From contig CAWJBC010000013.1 in assembly GCA_963840975.1 (NCBI GenBank), positions 1-64,000 on the forward strand: DNA of 64,000 nt, read 5' to 3'. A model generated the notes under the pieces. That model saw only the letters and a program-made list of their open reading frames with translations. It had not been told where the DNA came from and did no database searches. This DNA is from JAADJA01 sp963840975 (GTDB lineage: Bacteria; Bacteroidota; Bacteroidia; Bacteroidales; JAADJA01). Shown here piece after piece: positions 52,942 to 61,531 of the stretch (position 1 is the first letter of the stretch; the number at the start of each line of letters is the position of its first letter). The position numbers and the translations under genes are program-made.

Positions 52942-55358
52942 AACCTTAAACTTACCCCACTCATAAAATTAAACTTCGCCTGTGGGAAGTAGCCATTCAT
53001 TTCATATTCCTGGTTTCCGGTGTAATAGCGGTACACCCAGGCATTGGATTCGTATTCCACATTAAAGATATTGTTCAGGCTGAGCATAAGGTCAATCTGT
53101 CGGATGAAGCCGGTTTTGATGGTGTAATAAAATTTCAGATCATTAATAAAATAAGGATCAAGGCTGCGGCTTTTGGTTGACGTGTTGTCAATGTATTGCC
53201 TTCCGACATATTTCGATTGCAAAATAACTTTGAATGATTTCAATGGTTCCCAGCTCAGGTTGCTCCCGCCAATGATGTCGGGCGAAAAGGAAATGTCAGT
53301 TTTTCCCAGAGTATCCACTTTTTGTTCGGGATAACTATCCCAGATATCTGTGTAGCCGACAAAATCGTTGATCTTATTGCGGCTCAGGGTAAGGTTCATA
53401 TCCCATCTGAGCCGCTTAAAAATTTGAACTCCCCCACTTATTTCAATTCCTGTCCGGTAGCTTTTGGGTACATTCACAAGGATTGGATCGCCGACATTGT
53501 TAATTTTTCCGGTAAGGACAAGCTGATCCTTATATTTCATGTAATAATAATTGGCTTCAAGATTGATCCGCTTATTTTGAAATTTATAACCCAGTTCATA
53601 ATCCAGCAATCTTTCAGGGCTTATCTGCTGACCGGGATCAGCATCCCTGTATGCCGAACGATTGGGTTCACGGTTCGCAACTGCCACCGAAGCATACAAG
53701 TTATTGCTTTTGTTAAGGCTAAAATAAACGCCCCCTTTCGGATTAAAAAAGGTAAAGGAATGATGCTGAGTTAGGTCGCGAAGGTCATCATGAGTTCCAG
53801 CAATGGTATAATCTATTCCCCTCACTTGCAAATCTCCGTATAAATTCAGGCGAGGTTTTAGCTGGTATCCTGCTTTTGCAAAAACATTGAAATCGGTTTT
53901 CCTGCCCGTATTTTCGTACCAGGGTTGATCTATAAAGCTGTTGCTGCTGTGCTCAGACCAGATTATATAACCGTAATGATCTCCGTCGTATCTATTCCAG
54001 CCCCCACCAAAGCTAGCATTGATTTTTTGGCGGGAATAATTGAGCGAAACATTCAACCCATAAAAATCATTATCCAGCCATTTCTGGTTGATGAGGTTTG
54101 TTTTTGAAATTGTGTCATCACCCAAAATCACATCTTCAAAACCATAATCAGCGTAAGATGCATCGTTTTTATAACTTTCGTAATAACCTTTTCCTTTGGT
54201 GTAAAACAAGGCTGATGTAAGGTTTATGTTTTTATTAAGTTGTTGCGCAAAGTGAAGCTGGTAATAATCCTGCCGGTAGTTATCTGTTTCGTTTTGATAA
54301 TAACCGGTGATTTTCCCGTTTGCATCATACATTTCACCGGAGGGATTGTAGGTTCGGTTGGTTGCAAGGCTGTCCTTTGGCGTTCCGTTCCAAGCCTGGT
54401 AAGTTTGTTCCCAACCGGAAGTAATGATGGCTTTCAAAATGGTATTTTTACCATAATAACCACCCGAAAGATAGTAGGATTTTAGATTGCTCCAGCCGCG
54501 GTCAATATAGCCATCCGACTGAATAGCTGACAATCTGCCGTCGAAACTCCATTTACCGTTCACCAGTCCCGAACCGAACCGGAAGGTGTTTTTAAAAGTA
54601 TTGAATGAACCGGCAGCGCTATTGATTTCGGCATAAGGATCAGGATTCAGCTTGGTGGTCTGGATGTTAATGCTGGCACCAAAAGCAGCCGATCCGTTGG
54701 TCGAGGTTCCCACTCCACGCTGGATTTGGATGTTATCAATTGAGGAAGCCAGGTCAGGCAGGTCAACGAAGAATACATCGTGCGATTCCGGGTCATTCAC
54801 CGGAACACCATTCATCGTTATATTGATACGGGTAATGTCCGTTCCGCGTATTCTTATCCCGGTATATCCCACGCCGGCTCCTGCATCGGAAGAAGTGACC
54901 ACCGAAGGTGTGATCTGAAGGATATAAGGCAGGTCCTGTCCGGTATTCTGTTCAGCGATTTCCTCATGGTCAAGAGACGTGTAAGTTGAAGGCGATTTTT
55001 CCTGAACCCTCGTGGACTGAACGATCACCTCGTCACTCATTACAGGGCTGTATTCAAGTGCAAAATCCATCACAATGTTATTATTTATTCCGACCTTCTG
55101 AACAAGGGTTTTGTAACCGATAAAGGTAATTTTCAATTCATAGCTACCCTGCTTTATTCCTGTTATTTCATAAGTGCCATCAACAGAAGAAGATGTTGAA
55201 AATTTTGAATTTTGAACCACAATGTTGGCTCCTGTTAAAGGCTTTCCGGTTTCTACATCCGCTATCTTTCCAGTGATCGAAAATTGAGAATAAGCAAGCC
55301 CATTGAGAGTGGCAAGGAATAATGCAATTGTTGTTATTATTAAATTTTGTCGTTTCAT
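52938..55358 (-). CDS. TonB-dependent receptor, likely thiamine uptake
   Basis: The 806-residue protein has a signal peptide, an N-terminal carboxypeptidase-like domain (GKIADVETGKPLTGANIVVQ), a plug domain (TGQDLPYILQITPSVVTSSD, RIRGTDITRINITMNGVPVND) and a 22-strand barrel ending ...KFNFMSGVSLRF. It imports a ligand across the outer membrane with energy from TonB. A TPP riboswitch lies in its leader, so the ligand is most probably thiamine or a precursor. No inner-membrane thiamine transporter or pnuT gene follows here. Confidence 0.93.
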   Translation of the reverse strand: MKRQNLIITTIALFLATLNGLAYSQFSITGKIADVETGKPLTGANIVVQNSKFSTSSSVDGTYEITGIKQGSYELKITFIGYKTLVQKVGINNNIVMDFALEYSPVMSDEVIVQSTRVQEKSPSTYTSLDHEEIAEQNTGQDLPYILQITPSVVTSSDAGAGVGYTGIRIRGTDITRINITMNGVPVNDPESHDVFFVDLPDLASSIDNIQIQRGVGTSTNGSAAFGASINIQTTKLNPDPYAEINSAAGSFNTFKNTFRFGSGLVNGKWSFDGRLSAIQSDGYIDRGWSNLKSYYLSGGYYGKNTILKAIITSGWEQTYQAWNGTPKDSLATNRTYNPSGEMYDANGKITGYYQNETDNYRQDYYQLHFAQQLNKNINLTSALFYTKGKGYYESYKNDASYADYGFEDVILGDDTISKTNLINQKWLDNDFYGLNVSLNYSRQKINASFGGGWNRYDGDHYGYIIWSEHSSNSFIDQPWYENTGRKTDFNVFAKAGYQLKPRLNLYGDLQVRGIDYTIAGTHDDLRDLTQHHSFTFFNPKGGVYFSLNKSNNLYASVAVANREPNRSAYRDADPGQQISPERLLDYELGYKFQNKRINLEANYYYMKYKDQLVLTGKINNVGDPILVNVPKSYRTGIEISGGVQIFKRLRWDMNLTLSRNKINDFVGYTDIWDSYPEQKVDTLGKTDISFSPDIIGGSNLSWEPLKSFKVILQSKYVGRQYIDNTSTKSRSLDPYFINDLKFYYTIKTGFIRQIDLMLSLNNIFNVEYESNAWVYRYYTGNQEYEMNGYFPQAKFNFMSGVSLRF

Positions 55359-55434
55359 GGCAATATAAACTAATGATACAATGACTTTAAGTCATCAAAA
55401 AGGGAATTGCCATACTTTGTTTGAATTTTTGTTT

Positions 55435-55590
55435 CCCTCCGCCGGCATTACCCGGATCAGGTTACTGCTTTTTGAATACAAGCAAAGAGTATGTTCTCAG
55501 CCCACCGGGTTCAGAAAAAGAAATGTTAGACTCCAAAATCTAATATCTAAAATCTAATTTCTAATTTCTGGGATCCTCCAGGGCACCCCT
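55435..55590 (-). ncRNA. TPP riboswitch (THI element)
   Basis: Read on the minus strand, the conserved parts are GGGGTGCCC (55590-55581), GGGCTGAGA (about 55504-55496), and ACCTGATCCGGGTAATGCC followed by GGCGGAGGGA (about 55463-55434). They occur in correct order and form P2 (GCCC/GGGC), P4 and P5. The P3 arm is enlarged by about 50 bases of AT-rich AATTAGA/TAGATTT sequence, closed by a CAGAAA/TTTCTG-like stem. A clear P1 stem is not seen. It should repress the receptor gene 76 bases downstream when TPP is plentiful. Confidence 0.92.
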
Positions 55591-55606
55591 GTTTGAGACG
55601 ACAGTG

Positions 55607-55614
55607 CAAAAGTA
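55607..55614 (-). promoter_or_regulatory. Promoter -7 element for the TPP riboswitch transcript
   Basis: On the minus strand TACTTTTG matches TAnnTTTG, with TGTG 19 bp upstream as a near-match to the -33 element. Transcription would start at about 55600, just before the riboswitch core. Confidence 0.6.
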
Positions 55615-55646
55615 AGAAAATTCGCCACAGATTCACAGATTATAAA

Positions 55647-56336
55647 TTATTTCTGAGAATCTGGGGTTATTCGCTTCAAATCAAAAAAATTCGGGGAGAA
55701 ATGATATTCAAGGGTAGCCTTTGCCAGGTCAAACACTTTCAATCCAGTCCTTTCAATTATAAACGAATCTGATGTACAAATGATGCCATCCTCCTGACGG
55801 ACCAATTCTTTATCCACATTTTTTGAAAGTATGATATTGGGTTGCAGGATAAAATCCGGCAAAAGCGTGGCAAGTTTAACACAGAACTGTTCACTTCCAT
55901 TTACCTGTTTATCAAAGTAGAGTTGGATTTCTCCTATTTCAGTTTTAGCAAGATAACCCATAACAACTTCCACTGCTCTTAAAGGCAGGAGTGTACCTAT
56001 TGCTTTGCTGTGTGCCTCAGCAGTATCCCTTAAAAAACCATCAAAACTGATATAAACTACCTGCCCGTAAAGATAACATCCAATGGTTGCAAGTTGATTA
56101 ACAGCGTCTATGTGGAGAGTTTCATGGTTCAAAGCACTTTCATAAATAGTTTTTTCCAGCCTGATTCCTGCCTTTTCCTCAGTTGTAATTCCCCTGTAAA
56201 GCATTGCCCTTTCAGTTCCGGTTAGTTTGTAGCGATCCCCAACCAGTTTCAGGATGGGTTTCTGCGGATATTTTTTGGATAAGAAAGTTGTATAATCCTT
56301 TACCGCTTTACGGAATTCTTCTGAATAAGCAAACAT
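55647..56336 (-). CDS. DUF434/DUF5616 domain protein
   Basis: The 229-residue cytoplasmic protein has the DUF434 block LVGDRYKLTGTERAMLYRGIT and then the DUF5616-like section (LHIDAVNQLATIGCYLYGQVVYISFDGFLRDTAE). The C-terminal half contains LLPDFILQPNIILSKNVDKEL and IICTSDSFIIER, a segment that looks like a nuclease- or PIN-type core, but no certain active site can be read. The function is unknown. A TATATTTG element 6-13 bases before the start suggests a leaderless or nearly leaderless transcript. Confidence 0.75.
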   Translation of the reverse strand: MFAYSEEFRKAVKDYTTFLSKKYPQKPILKLVGDRYKLTGTERAMLYRGITTEEKAGIRLEKTIYESALNHETLHIDAVNQLATIGCYLYGQVVYISFDGFLRDTAEAHSKAIGTLLPLRAVEVVMGYLAKTEIGEIQLYFDKQVNGSEQFCVKLATLLPDFILQPNIILSKNVDKELVRQEDGIICTSDSFIIERTGLKVFDLAKATLEYHFSPNFFDLKRITPDSQK

Positions 56337-56433
56337 AAAAGCAAATATATGGAGAAGTGAGCACTTATCGAAGATTAACCTCCATTATTTTAAGAATTTT
56401 ACAATAATTATTTCGTGAAAGAAATGAAAAGAT

Positions 56434-56441
56434 TAACTTTG
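56434..56441 (+). promoter_or_regulatory. aroQ promoter -7 element
   Basis: TAACTTTG matches TAnnTTTG, with TTTC 19 bp upstream (56411-56414) as a near-match of the -33 element. The transcript would have a leader of only about 10 bases. Confidence 0.55.
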
Positions 56442-56457
56442 TCCAAAAGTAACCTTC

Positions 56458-56880
56458 ATGAAAATCACCATCATCAACGGGCCCAATCTGAATTTATTAG
56501 GAAAGCGGGAAACTTCGGTTTACGGGGCGGTTTCGTTTGAGAAATACTTCGAAGAGCTTAAGAAGGCTTTTCCTGACATTGAAATGGAATATTTTCAGAG
56601 CAATGTTGAAGGGGAGATCATCAATAAGTTACATGAGGCAGGTTTTATTGCTGACGGAATTATTTTGAACGCCGGAGGCTACAGTCATACTTCGGTTTCT
56701 ATCGCCGATGCTGTAAAAGCAATTTCCACTCCGGTAGTTGAGGTTCACATTTCAAATGTTTTTGCCCGTGAAGACTTCAGGCAGAATTCCATCATTGCCC
56801 CAAATGTAAAAGGAACCATCACAGGATTCGGTTTATTATCCTATCGGCTTGCTATCGAAAGTTTCCTGGCAAAGAATTAA
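56458..56880 (+). CDS. aroQ: 3-dehydroquinate dehydratase, type II
   Basis: AroQ dehydrates 3-dehydroquinate in the shikimate pathway. The 140-residue length is normal for this family. The motifs IINGPNLNLLGKRETSVYG (catalytic Arg and Tyr), QSNVEGEIINKLHEA, NAGGYSHTSVSIADAV and VEVHISNVFAREDFR (catalytic His) are all present. It is a lone gene; its end overlaps the convergent glycosyltransferase gene by 4 bases. Confidence 0.96.
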   Translation: MKITIINGPNLNLLGKRETSVYGAVSFEKYFEELKKAFPDIEMEYFQSNVEGEIINKLHEAGFIADGIILNAGGYSHTSVSIADAVKAISTPVVEVHISNVFAREDFRQNSIIAPNVKGTITGFGLLSYRLAIESFLAKN

Positions 56881-57905
56881 GTGAACAACTCAGGATTCAG
56901 ATTTGTAAATTTTCTCTTTCCTTTCAGAAAATATTCAAAAACAAGGTTTCTATTGTAGATTTTGGAAACAGCAAAATGAGCCTTCAATTTTCTTTCTTTT
57001 CTAAGATCAGGTATCATCGAAAAGAACTTCCAGTGAGCTTTGATAACTGCAAAAAAATCGCCAAAACCTCCATCAAAAAGGAATTTTACTGCAGCAATTC
57101 CATCCAGGATCAGCCTGGCGGAATACACTTTGAGTAACCTGTTGGAAGGAAGATTCTTAAAAAGCATCATGTTGTTATTCCGCATGTTCAGGTAGGTCTT
57201 TTTTGAAGATTTTTTTGGAAGCGTTCCACCACCAACATGAAAAACTGTGGAATCGGGGCAATACATTATTTTATAGCCTTCATTTTTTGCACGCCAGCAA
57301 AAATCAATTTCTTCCATGTGGGCAAAAAAACGGTCATCCAGTCCGCCTAAATTCCTATAAACATCCGCCCTGACAAACATACAGGCGCCGGTTGCCCAGA
57401 AAACCTCAGCTACATCATTGTATTGTCCATCATCTTTTTCAATTGACTGGAACAGCCTTCCGCGGCAAAATGGATAACCGTACTTATCAATGAAACCTCC
57501 GGCGGCTCCGGCATATTCAAATTTTTCACGTTCGGAGTATGATATCAGTTTGGGCTGGCAGGCGGCAATTTTGTCGTCGGTTTCCATCAGTTGTATTACC
57601 GGCTCTATCCAGCCGTGAGTTACTTCGATATCAGAATTCAGCAATACAAAATAATCTGCCTCCACCTGTGCAAGTGCATCGTTGTATCCTTTGGCAAATC
57701 CACCATTTTCTGCATTCTGAATGATCCTGGTCTCAGGGAAAACTGTTTTAAGAAAACTGATTGAATCGTCGGTTGATGCGTTATCAGCAATGATCACATC
57801 GGCAACGTCTTTACTGAATTCGATGACAGAAGGGAGGAATTTCTCAAGGAATTTCTTTCCATTCCAGTTAAGTATAACAATAGCAATCCTTCGGTTCACC
57901 GGCAT
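56877..57905 (-). CDS. Glycosyltransferase family 2 protein
   Basis: The 342-residue enzyme has the GT2 pattern: IVILNWNGKKFLEKFLPSV at the start, ADNASTDDSISFLK, ENGGFAKGYNDAL, the sugar-binding LLNSDIEVTHGW and the catalytic part RFFAHMEEIDFCWRAKNEG. This is the rhamnosyltransferase-like (WcaA/RfbF) branch that moves a nucleotide sugar onto cell-surface polysaccharide. No other polysaccharide genes adjoin it. No membrane helix is clear. Confidence 0.9.
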   Translation of the reverse strand: MPVNRRIAIVILNWNGKKFLEKFLPSVIEFSKDVADVIIADNASTDDSISFLKTVFPETRIIQNAENGGFAKGYNDALAQVEADYFVLLNSDIEVTHGWIEPVIQLMETDDKIAACQPKLISYSEREKFEYAGAAGGFIDKYGYPFCRGRLFQSIEKDDGQYNDVAEVFWATGACMFVRADVYRNLGGLDDRFFAHMEEIDFCWRAKNEGYKIMYCPDSTVFHVGGGTLPKKSSKKTYLNMRNNNMMLFKNLPSNRLLKVYSARLILDGIAAVKFLFDGGFGDFFAVIKAHWKFFSMIPDLRKERKLKAHFAVSKIYNRNLVFEYFLKGKRKFTNLNPELFT

Positions 57906-58378
57906 CCTTAAACGGGAAAAAATTATTTAATGATCTGGTAAAATTAGCCAAAAAATAAAACCGTCAAAATAATTTTCAAGGATGGTCGAAATTAAGGGCT
58001 GTTCAATTCTAAATTGGTTAGAAACAAGGATAATCCTAAAATGCTAAATTTCAGCTTTTTAATTTTTCAAGGATTTTTCTTTGTGAAGTCTTTGAGTAGC
58101 TTTGTGAAATAGCTGTGACACAGAGATGCACAGAGAAGGCACAGAGCAGCACGGAGCCAAAACTTTAAATTAAAATAAACCAAATTTTCTCAGTGAACCT
58201 CAGTGAAATCCTCAGTGGTTCTCAGTGAAATAAAGAGTTTATAACACAGAGTTGCACAGAGGAAAAACCAAATAAAAGTTATTAGCAAAATTGATAGCTT
58301 TGAACAACCCTGGTCAGAAATTAATGTGGCCTGGTTTTCTTAGTTTTGTTAAACCCTTTGGTAATTGTGTTCAGGTTT
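57906..58378. other. Gene-free stretch with CACAGAG/CTCAGTG repeats
   Basis: The 473 bases between two divergent genes have no coding frame. They hold degenerate short repeats: CACAGAG units at 58118-58156 and 58244-58262, and CTCAGTGAA units at about 58189-58230. The rest is AT-rich. A TAGTTTTG element (58341-58348) matches TAnnTTTG and lies 30 bases before the next start codon, so it may be the promoter for the gene at 58379. Confidence 0.5.
58118..58262. repeat. Degenerate CACAGAG / CTCAGTG repeat cluster
   Basis: Three to four CACAGAG copies are followed by four CTCAGTG(A) copies and two more ACACAGAG copies, with about 7-15 bp between units. No gene product or stable hairpin is evident. 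Related words ('CACAGATTCACAGATT') occur at about 55625-55640. Confidence 0.55.
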
Positions 58379-59089
58379 ATGGATCAAGAAAGGCACATAG
58401 AAGAGAGTAACTGGTACAACCAAACCTTACAGGATGGGGGTCCAATATACACTGAGACCAATCCCGACCAGCTGATCGTTGAGCCCTGGAATGCGTTTTC
58501 AAGCCTATTTATTATTATTCCTGCTATAATTTGGTTGATTAGAATCCGAAAGGAATACAAAGATTTTCTGTTTCTGCTGTACTGCATACCATTGATGATG
58601 CTTGGCGGGACAGGAAGTACGATATTTCATGCTTTCAGAGTATCAAAAATCTTCCTTGTCATGGACGTGCTCCCCACAGCCGTTCTTACCCTTTCGCTGG
58701 GTATCTATTTCTGGCTGAAAATCATAAAAACCTGGTGGTATATCATTGCCTTACTCATTCTTTCAATTGTACTCAGGTTTCTGTTTTTTCAAAACCTGCC
58801 CTCACACGCAGCCATCAATATTTCTTATGCTTTCACAGGAATATTTATTGGACTTCCCCTGATCATTATTCTTTTCAAAACTTCGGGTTATAAAATCGGA
58901 TTGGTAATTACTGCCATTGTACTGTTCATACTGTCGCTTATTTTCAGGGAGGCTGATACTTTCAAACTATCGATTCTTCCAATGGGAACGCACTTTCTTT
59001 GGCATATTTTCAGCGGAATCGGAGCGTATTTTATTTTGGCTTATCTTTATTGGTTCCGGAAAAGAGAACTCATGAAAAGAATGGGATAA
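58379..59089 (+). CDS. Ceramidase/CREST-like seven-helix membrane protein
   Basis: I chose the ATG at 58379 (MDQERHIEESNWYNQTL) over the TTG at 58346. The 236-residue protein has about seven hydrophobic helices and histidines in the positions typical of the alkaline ceramidase/PAQR (CREST) hydrolase superfamily: MMLGGTGSTIFHAFR (Ser and His), VMDVLPTAVLTL (Asp) and MGTHFLWHIFSGIGAY (His-x3-His). Such enzymes cut amide bonds of sphingolipid-type lipids, and Bacteroidetes make sphingolipids. The substrate is inferred. Its stop codon is immediately followed by the next gene's start. Confidence 0.7.
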   Translation: MDQERHIEESNWYNQTLQDGGPIYTETNPDQLIVEPWNAFSSLFIIIPAIIWLIRIRKEYKDFLFLLYCIPLMMLGGTGSTIFHAFRVSKIFLVMDVLPTAVLTLSLGIYFWLKIIKTWWYIIALLILSIVLRFLFFQNLPSHAAINISYAFTGIFIGLPLIIILFKTSGYKIGLVITAIVLFILSLIFREADTFKLSILPMGTHFLWHIFSGIGAYFILAYLYWFRKRELMKRMG

Positions 59090-59845
59090 ATGTCAAAAAC
59101 GATCAATATTCGGTTTTATGAAGAGTTGAATGACTTCCTCCCACAGTATAGGAGAAAAGTAACTTTCCAGCACACGATCACAGGCAGAATGTCTGTCAAG
59201 GACATCATCGAATCACTTGGCGTGCCGCACACCGAAATTGATCTTATCCTCATCAACCATGAATCAGCTGATTTTAAAACCAAACCTGAAAATGGCGACC
59301 TGGTATCGGTTTATCCCGTCTTTGAAAGTCTGGATGTTGCAGGCATCACCAAACTCCGACCCAAGCCTCTGCGGCATCCGCGATTTATCCTGGATGTTCA
59401 TCTGGGTAAACTGGCTAAATATATGCGAATGCTGGGTTTCGATACCCTTTACAAAAACAATTTTGAGGACAATGAAATAATTGAAATTTCGATAAATGAG
59501 AACAGGATTATTCTTACGCGTGATCTTGGAATTTTAAAAAATAGTAAGGTCACGCGAGGTTATTGGGTCAGGTCGCAAAAACCGCGGGTGCAGTTGGACG
59601 AAGTGTTGAAACGGTTCGACCTTTTCTCACAAATTGAACCTTTAAACCGATGTATCGAATGTAACGGACAAATTGTTGAGGTTGAAAAAGATAAAATTGC
59701 CAGTTTACTCAAACCAAAAACCAGGAAATATTTCAATGACTTTTATCAATGTTCCAGTTGTAAAAAGGTTTATTGGGAAGGATCGCATTTCAGCAAAATG
59801 CTTGAAAAAATAAATTCCGTAAGGTATTCAGGAAATAATTCATAA
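59090..59845 (+). CDS. Mut7-C RNase domain protein with ubiquitin-like N-terminus
   Basis: The N-terminal 85 residues are a ThiS/MoaD-like beta-grasp domain (NIRFYEELNDFLPQYRRKV, NGDLVSVYPVFE). From about residue 95 a Mut7-C PIN-like domain follows: RFILDVHLGKLAKYMRMLGFDT, ENRIILTRDLGILK, with acidic residues for a metal site. The end is a zinc ribbon (CIEC ... CSSC). Members are predicted nucleases, some linked to RNA decay. It begins right after the ceramidase-like gene stop (ATAAATG), so the two genes are linked. Confidence 0.87.
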   Translation: MSKTINIRFYEELNDFLPQYRRKVTFQHTITGRMSVKDIIESLGVPHTEIDLILINHESADFKTKPENGDLVSVYPVFESLDVAGITKLRPKPLRHPRFILDVHLGKLAKYMRMLGFDTLYKNNFEDNEIIEISINENRIILTRDLGILKNSKVTRGYWVRSQKPRVQLDEVLKRFDLFSQIEPLNRCIECNGQIVEVEKDKIASLLKPKTRKYFNDFYQCSSCKKVYWEGSHFSKMLEKINSVRYSGNNS

Positions 59846-59885
59846 TTTTACGTGTCCTCCTTTTAATGGATAAGACCTTTGATAA

Positions 59886-60896
59886 ATGAAAGAAGCCGCG
59901 TTCTATATTAGGGAAAACGGACAAGCTATGTGCAGTTTATGCCCTCACAATTGTATTGTCCACGAAGGAAAGAGAGGAATCTGCAGGGTCAGGAAAAATG
60001 AGAACGGCATCCTGGTTACTGAAAGCTTTGGACAAATCTGTTCCCTAAACTTTGATCCCATCGAAAAAAAGCCTTTGTACCACTTCCATCCCGGCAGCAT
60101 CATTTTATCGGCTGGAAGCCTCGGTTGCAATCTGCATTGTAAGTTTTGCCAGAACTGGGAAATCTCGCAGACCGGCATTGAAGAATTTGGCAATCTGCGC
60201 AACGCCACACCCGAAGAACTGGTCAGTAAAGCATTAAGCAGAAACAACAATATCGGCATTGCATATACTTACAATGAACCAACGGTTTGGTTCGAATTTA
60301 TGCTTGAAACTGCCAGACTTGCCCAAAAGGAAGGATTGAAAAATGTGATGGTTACCAATGGTTTCATCAATCCTGAACCGCTCCAGGCACTTTTTCCTTA
60401 CATGGATGCTTTCAGTGTTGACCTGAAAGCCTTCAATGATGATTTCTATAAAACGGTGACTTCTTCAAGGCTTGATCCTGTGTTGACAACACTGAAAAAC
60501 ATCCGAAAATCAGGCAGACATCTCGAAATCACCAACCTTGTGATTACCGATTTGAATGATGATGAAAAGGAATTCCGGGAGATGACAGGTTGGATAGCTG
60601 ACGAATTAGGCAAAGCAACCGTACTCCATATCTCAAGGTATTTCCCGATGTTCAAAATGACCAGCGAGGCAACATCCACCCTGAAACTGAAAACACTCTA
60701 CGACATCGCTGCTGAAAAGCTGGACTATGTTTATCTCGGTAATCTTCGATCCGGTGAAGGACAAAACACTTTCTGTCCCGGCTGCAAAACGGAAGTGATC
60801 GAACGGATCAGTTATGATACCAGGATCACCGGGCTGGATGAGGAAGGAAGTTGCAGGAAATGCAGGCAAGAGGTTATTGCAAAAGAATACGTGTAA
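59886..60896 (+). CDS. amrS: AmmeMemoRadiSam system radical SAM enzyme
   Basis: The 336-residue enzyme opens with a four-cysteine zinc-like module (CSLCPHNCIVHEGKRGIC) and then the radical SAM core with the cluster motif CNLHCKFCQNWEISQ (CX3CX2C). Further features are the GIAYTYNEPTVWFEF and VMVTNGFINPEPL segments, and a C-terminal cysteine group (FCPGC ... CRKC). This matches the AmrS family of the AmmeMemoRadiSam system, whose partners (AMMECR1 and Memo proteins) are not encoded in the visible neighbourhood. It is 40 bases after the Mut7-C gene. Confidence 0.88.
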   Translation: MKEAAFYIRENGQAMCSLCPHNCIVHEGKRGICRVRKNENGILVTESFGQICSLNFDPIEKKPLYHFHPGSIILSAGSLGCNLHCKFCQNWEISQTGIEEFGNLRNATPEELVSKALSRNNNIGIAYTYNEPTVWFEFMLETARLAQKEGLKNVMVTNGFINPEPLQALFPYMDAFSVDLKAFNDDFYKTVTSSRLDPVLTTLKNIRKSGRHLEITNLVITDLNDDEKEFREMTGWIADELGKATVLHISRYFPMFKMTSEATSTLKLKTLYDIAAEKLDYVYLGNLRSGEGQNTFCPGCKTEVIERISYDTRITGLDEEGSCRKCRQEVIAKEYV

Positions 60897-61531
60897 ATGA
60901 TCTGCTTGGGTATAAGGGAATAAAGGTATCGAGTGGAATAAGGGATGCAGAGACTGACTTCAAATCAAAAATTAAAAAATCGTTAATCCCTGTTCTTAAA
61001 TCCCTATCCCGGTCCATCCTTCGAGACGTCCTGAAAAGAGTACTCCTCAGGATGACCGGCCTTTGTGCGATGGTCACACTGAGGCCCTCGAAGTGTGTGC
61101 GGTGGTCTTCAAATCAAAAATCATAAATCAAATATCTAAAATCAAAAAAGGAACCCCTTTTCTGAAGTTCATTATTGAGACCGGTAATAGCGAAACGAAT
61201 TAAAAACCTGCTTACTTACATGCCTGAGTAAGTGAAACGTTATAACGATTCGCCTTTCCACACACCAATGTTAGCGAAACGTTACACGGTTTCGCGTTAA
61301 ACGGCGGAATTAAGGGAAAATGAAGAAATTTTGGTTAATTGTTGTGGGTTTTAAAGGAGAAATTGGTTTATTTTTGAGGATTGAATTGACCGTTTAAGCC
61401 ATAAAAAAGATAAAATATTTAATTTATTACAGAATAGTGGTAGAGTGATGTAATTATTAAGGATATATTTGCGGGTGCTGATAATAGTAGCTTTAAGATG
61501 TGCATAGTAATACACTAAAATAAAAAAATAA
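60897..61531. other. Gene-free stretch with repeat words
   Basis: No credible gene. From 61014 to 61085 runs a sequence of the 'CATCCTTCGAGACG...CTCCTCAGGATGACC' type, a common dispersed intergenic word in environmental Bacteroidetes. From about 61188 to 61300 come several CGAAACGTT/AACGATTCGC words, including the dyad GCGAAAC-N8-GTTTCGC. Together they look like remnants of repeats, not RNA genes. Confidence 0.45.
61464..61471 (+). promoter_or_regulatory. Possible promoter -7 element of the restriction-modification operon
   Basis: TATATTTG matches TAnnTTTG and lies 61 bases before the methyltransferase start codon. No clear TTG was found 19 bp upstream. Confidence 0.4.

Noticed and set aside
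61014..61085. Possible small RNA or gene in the stretch after amrS
   Set aside because: It matches a dispersed intergenic word type and has no promoter, terminator or coding character.
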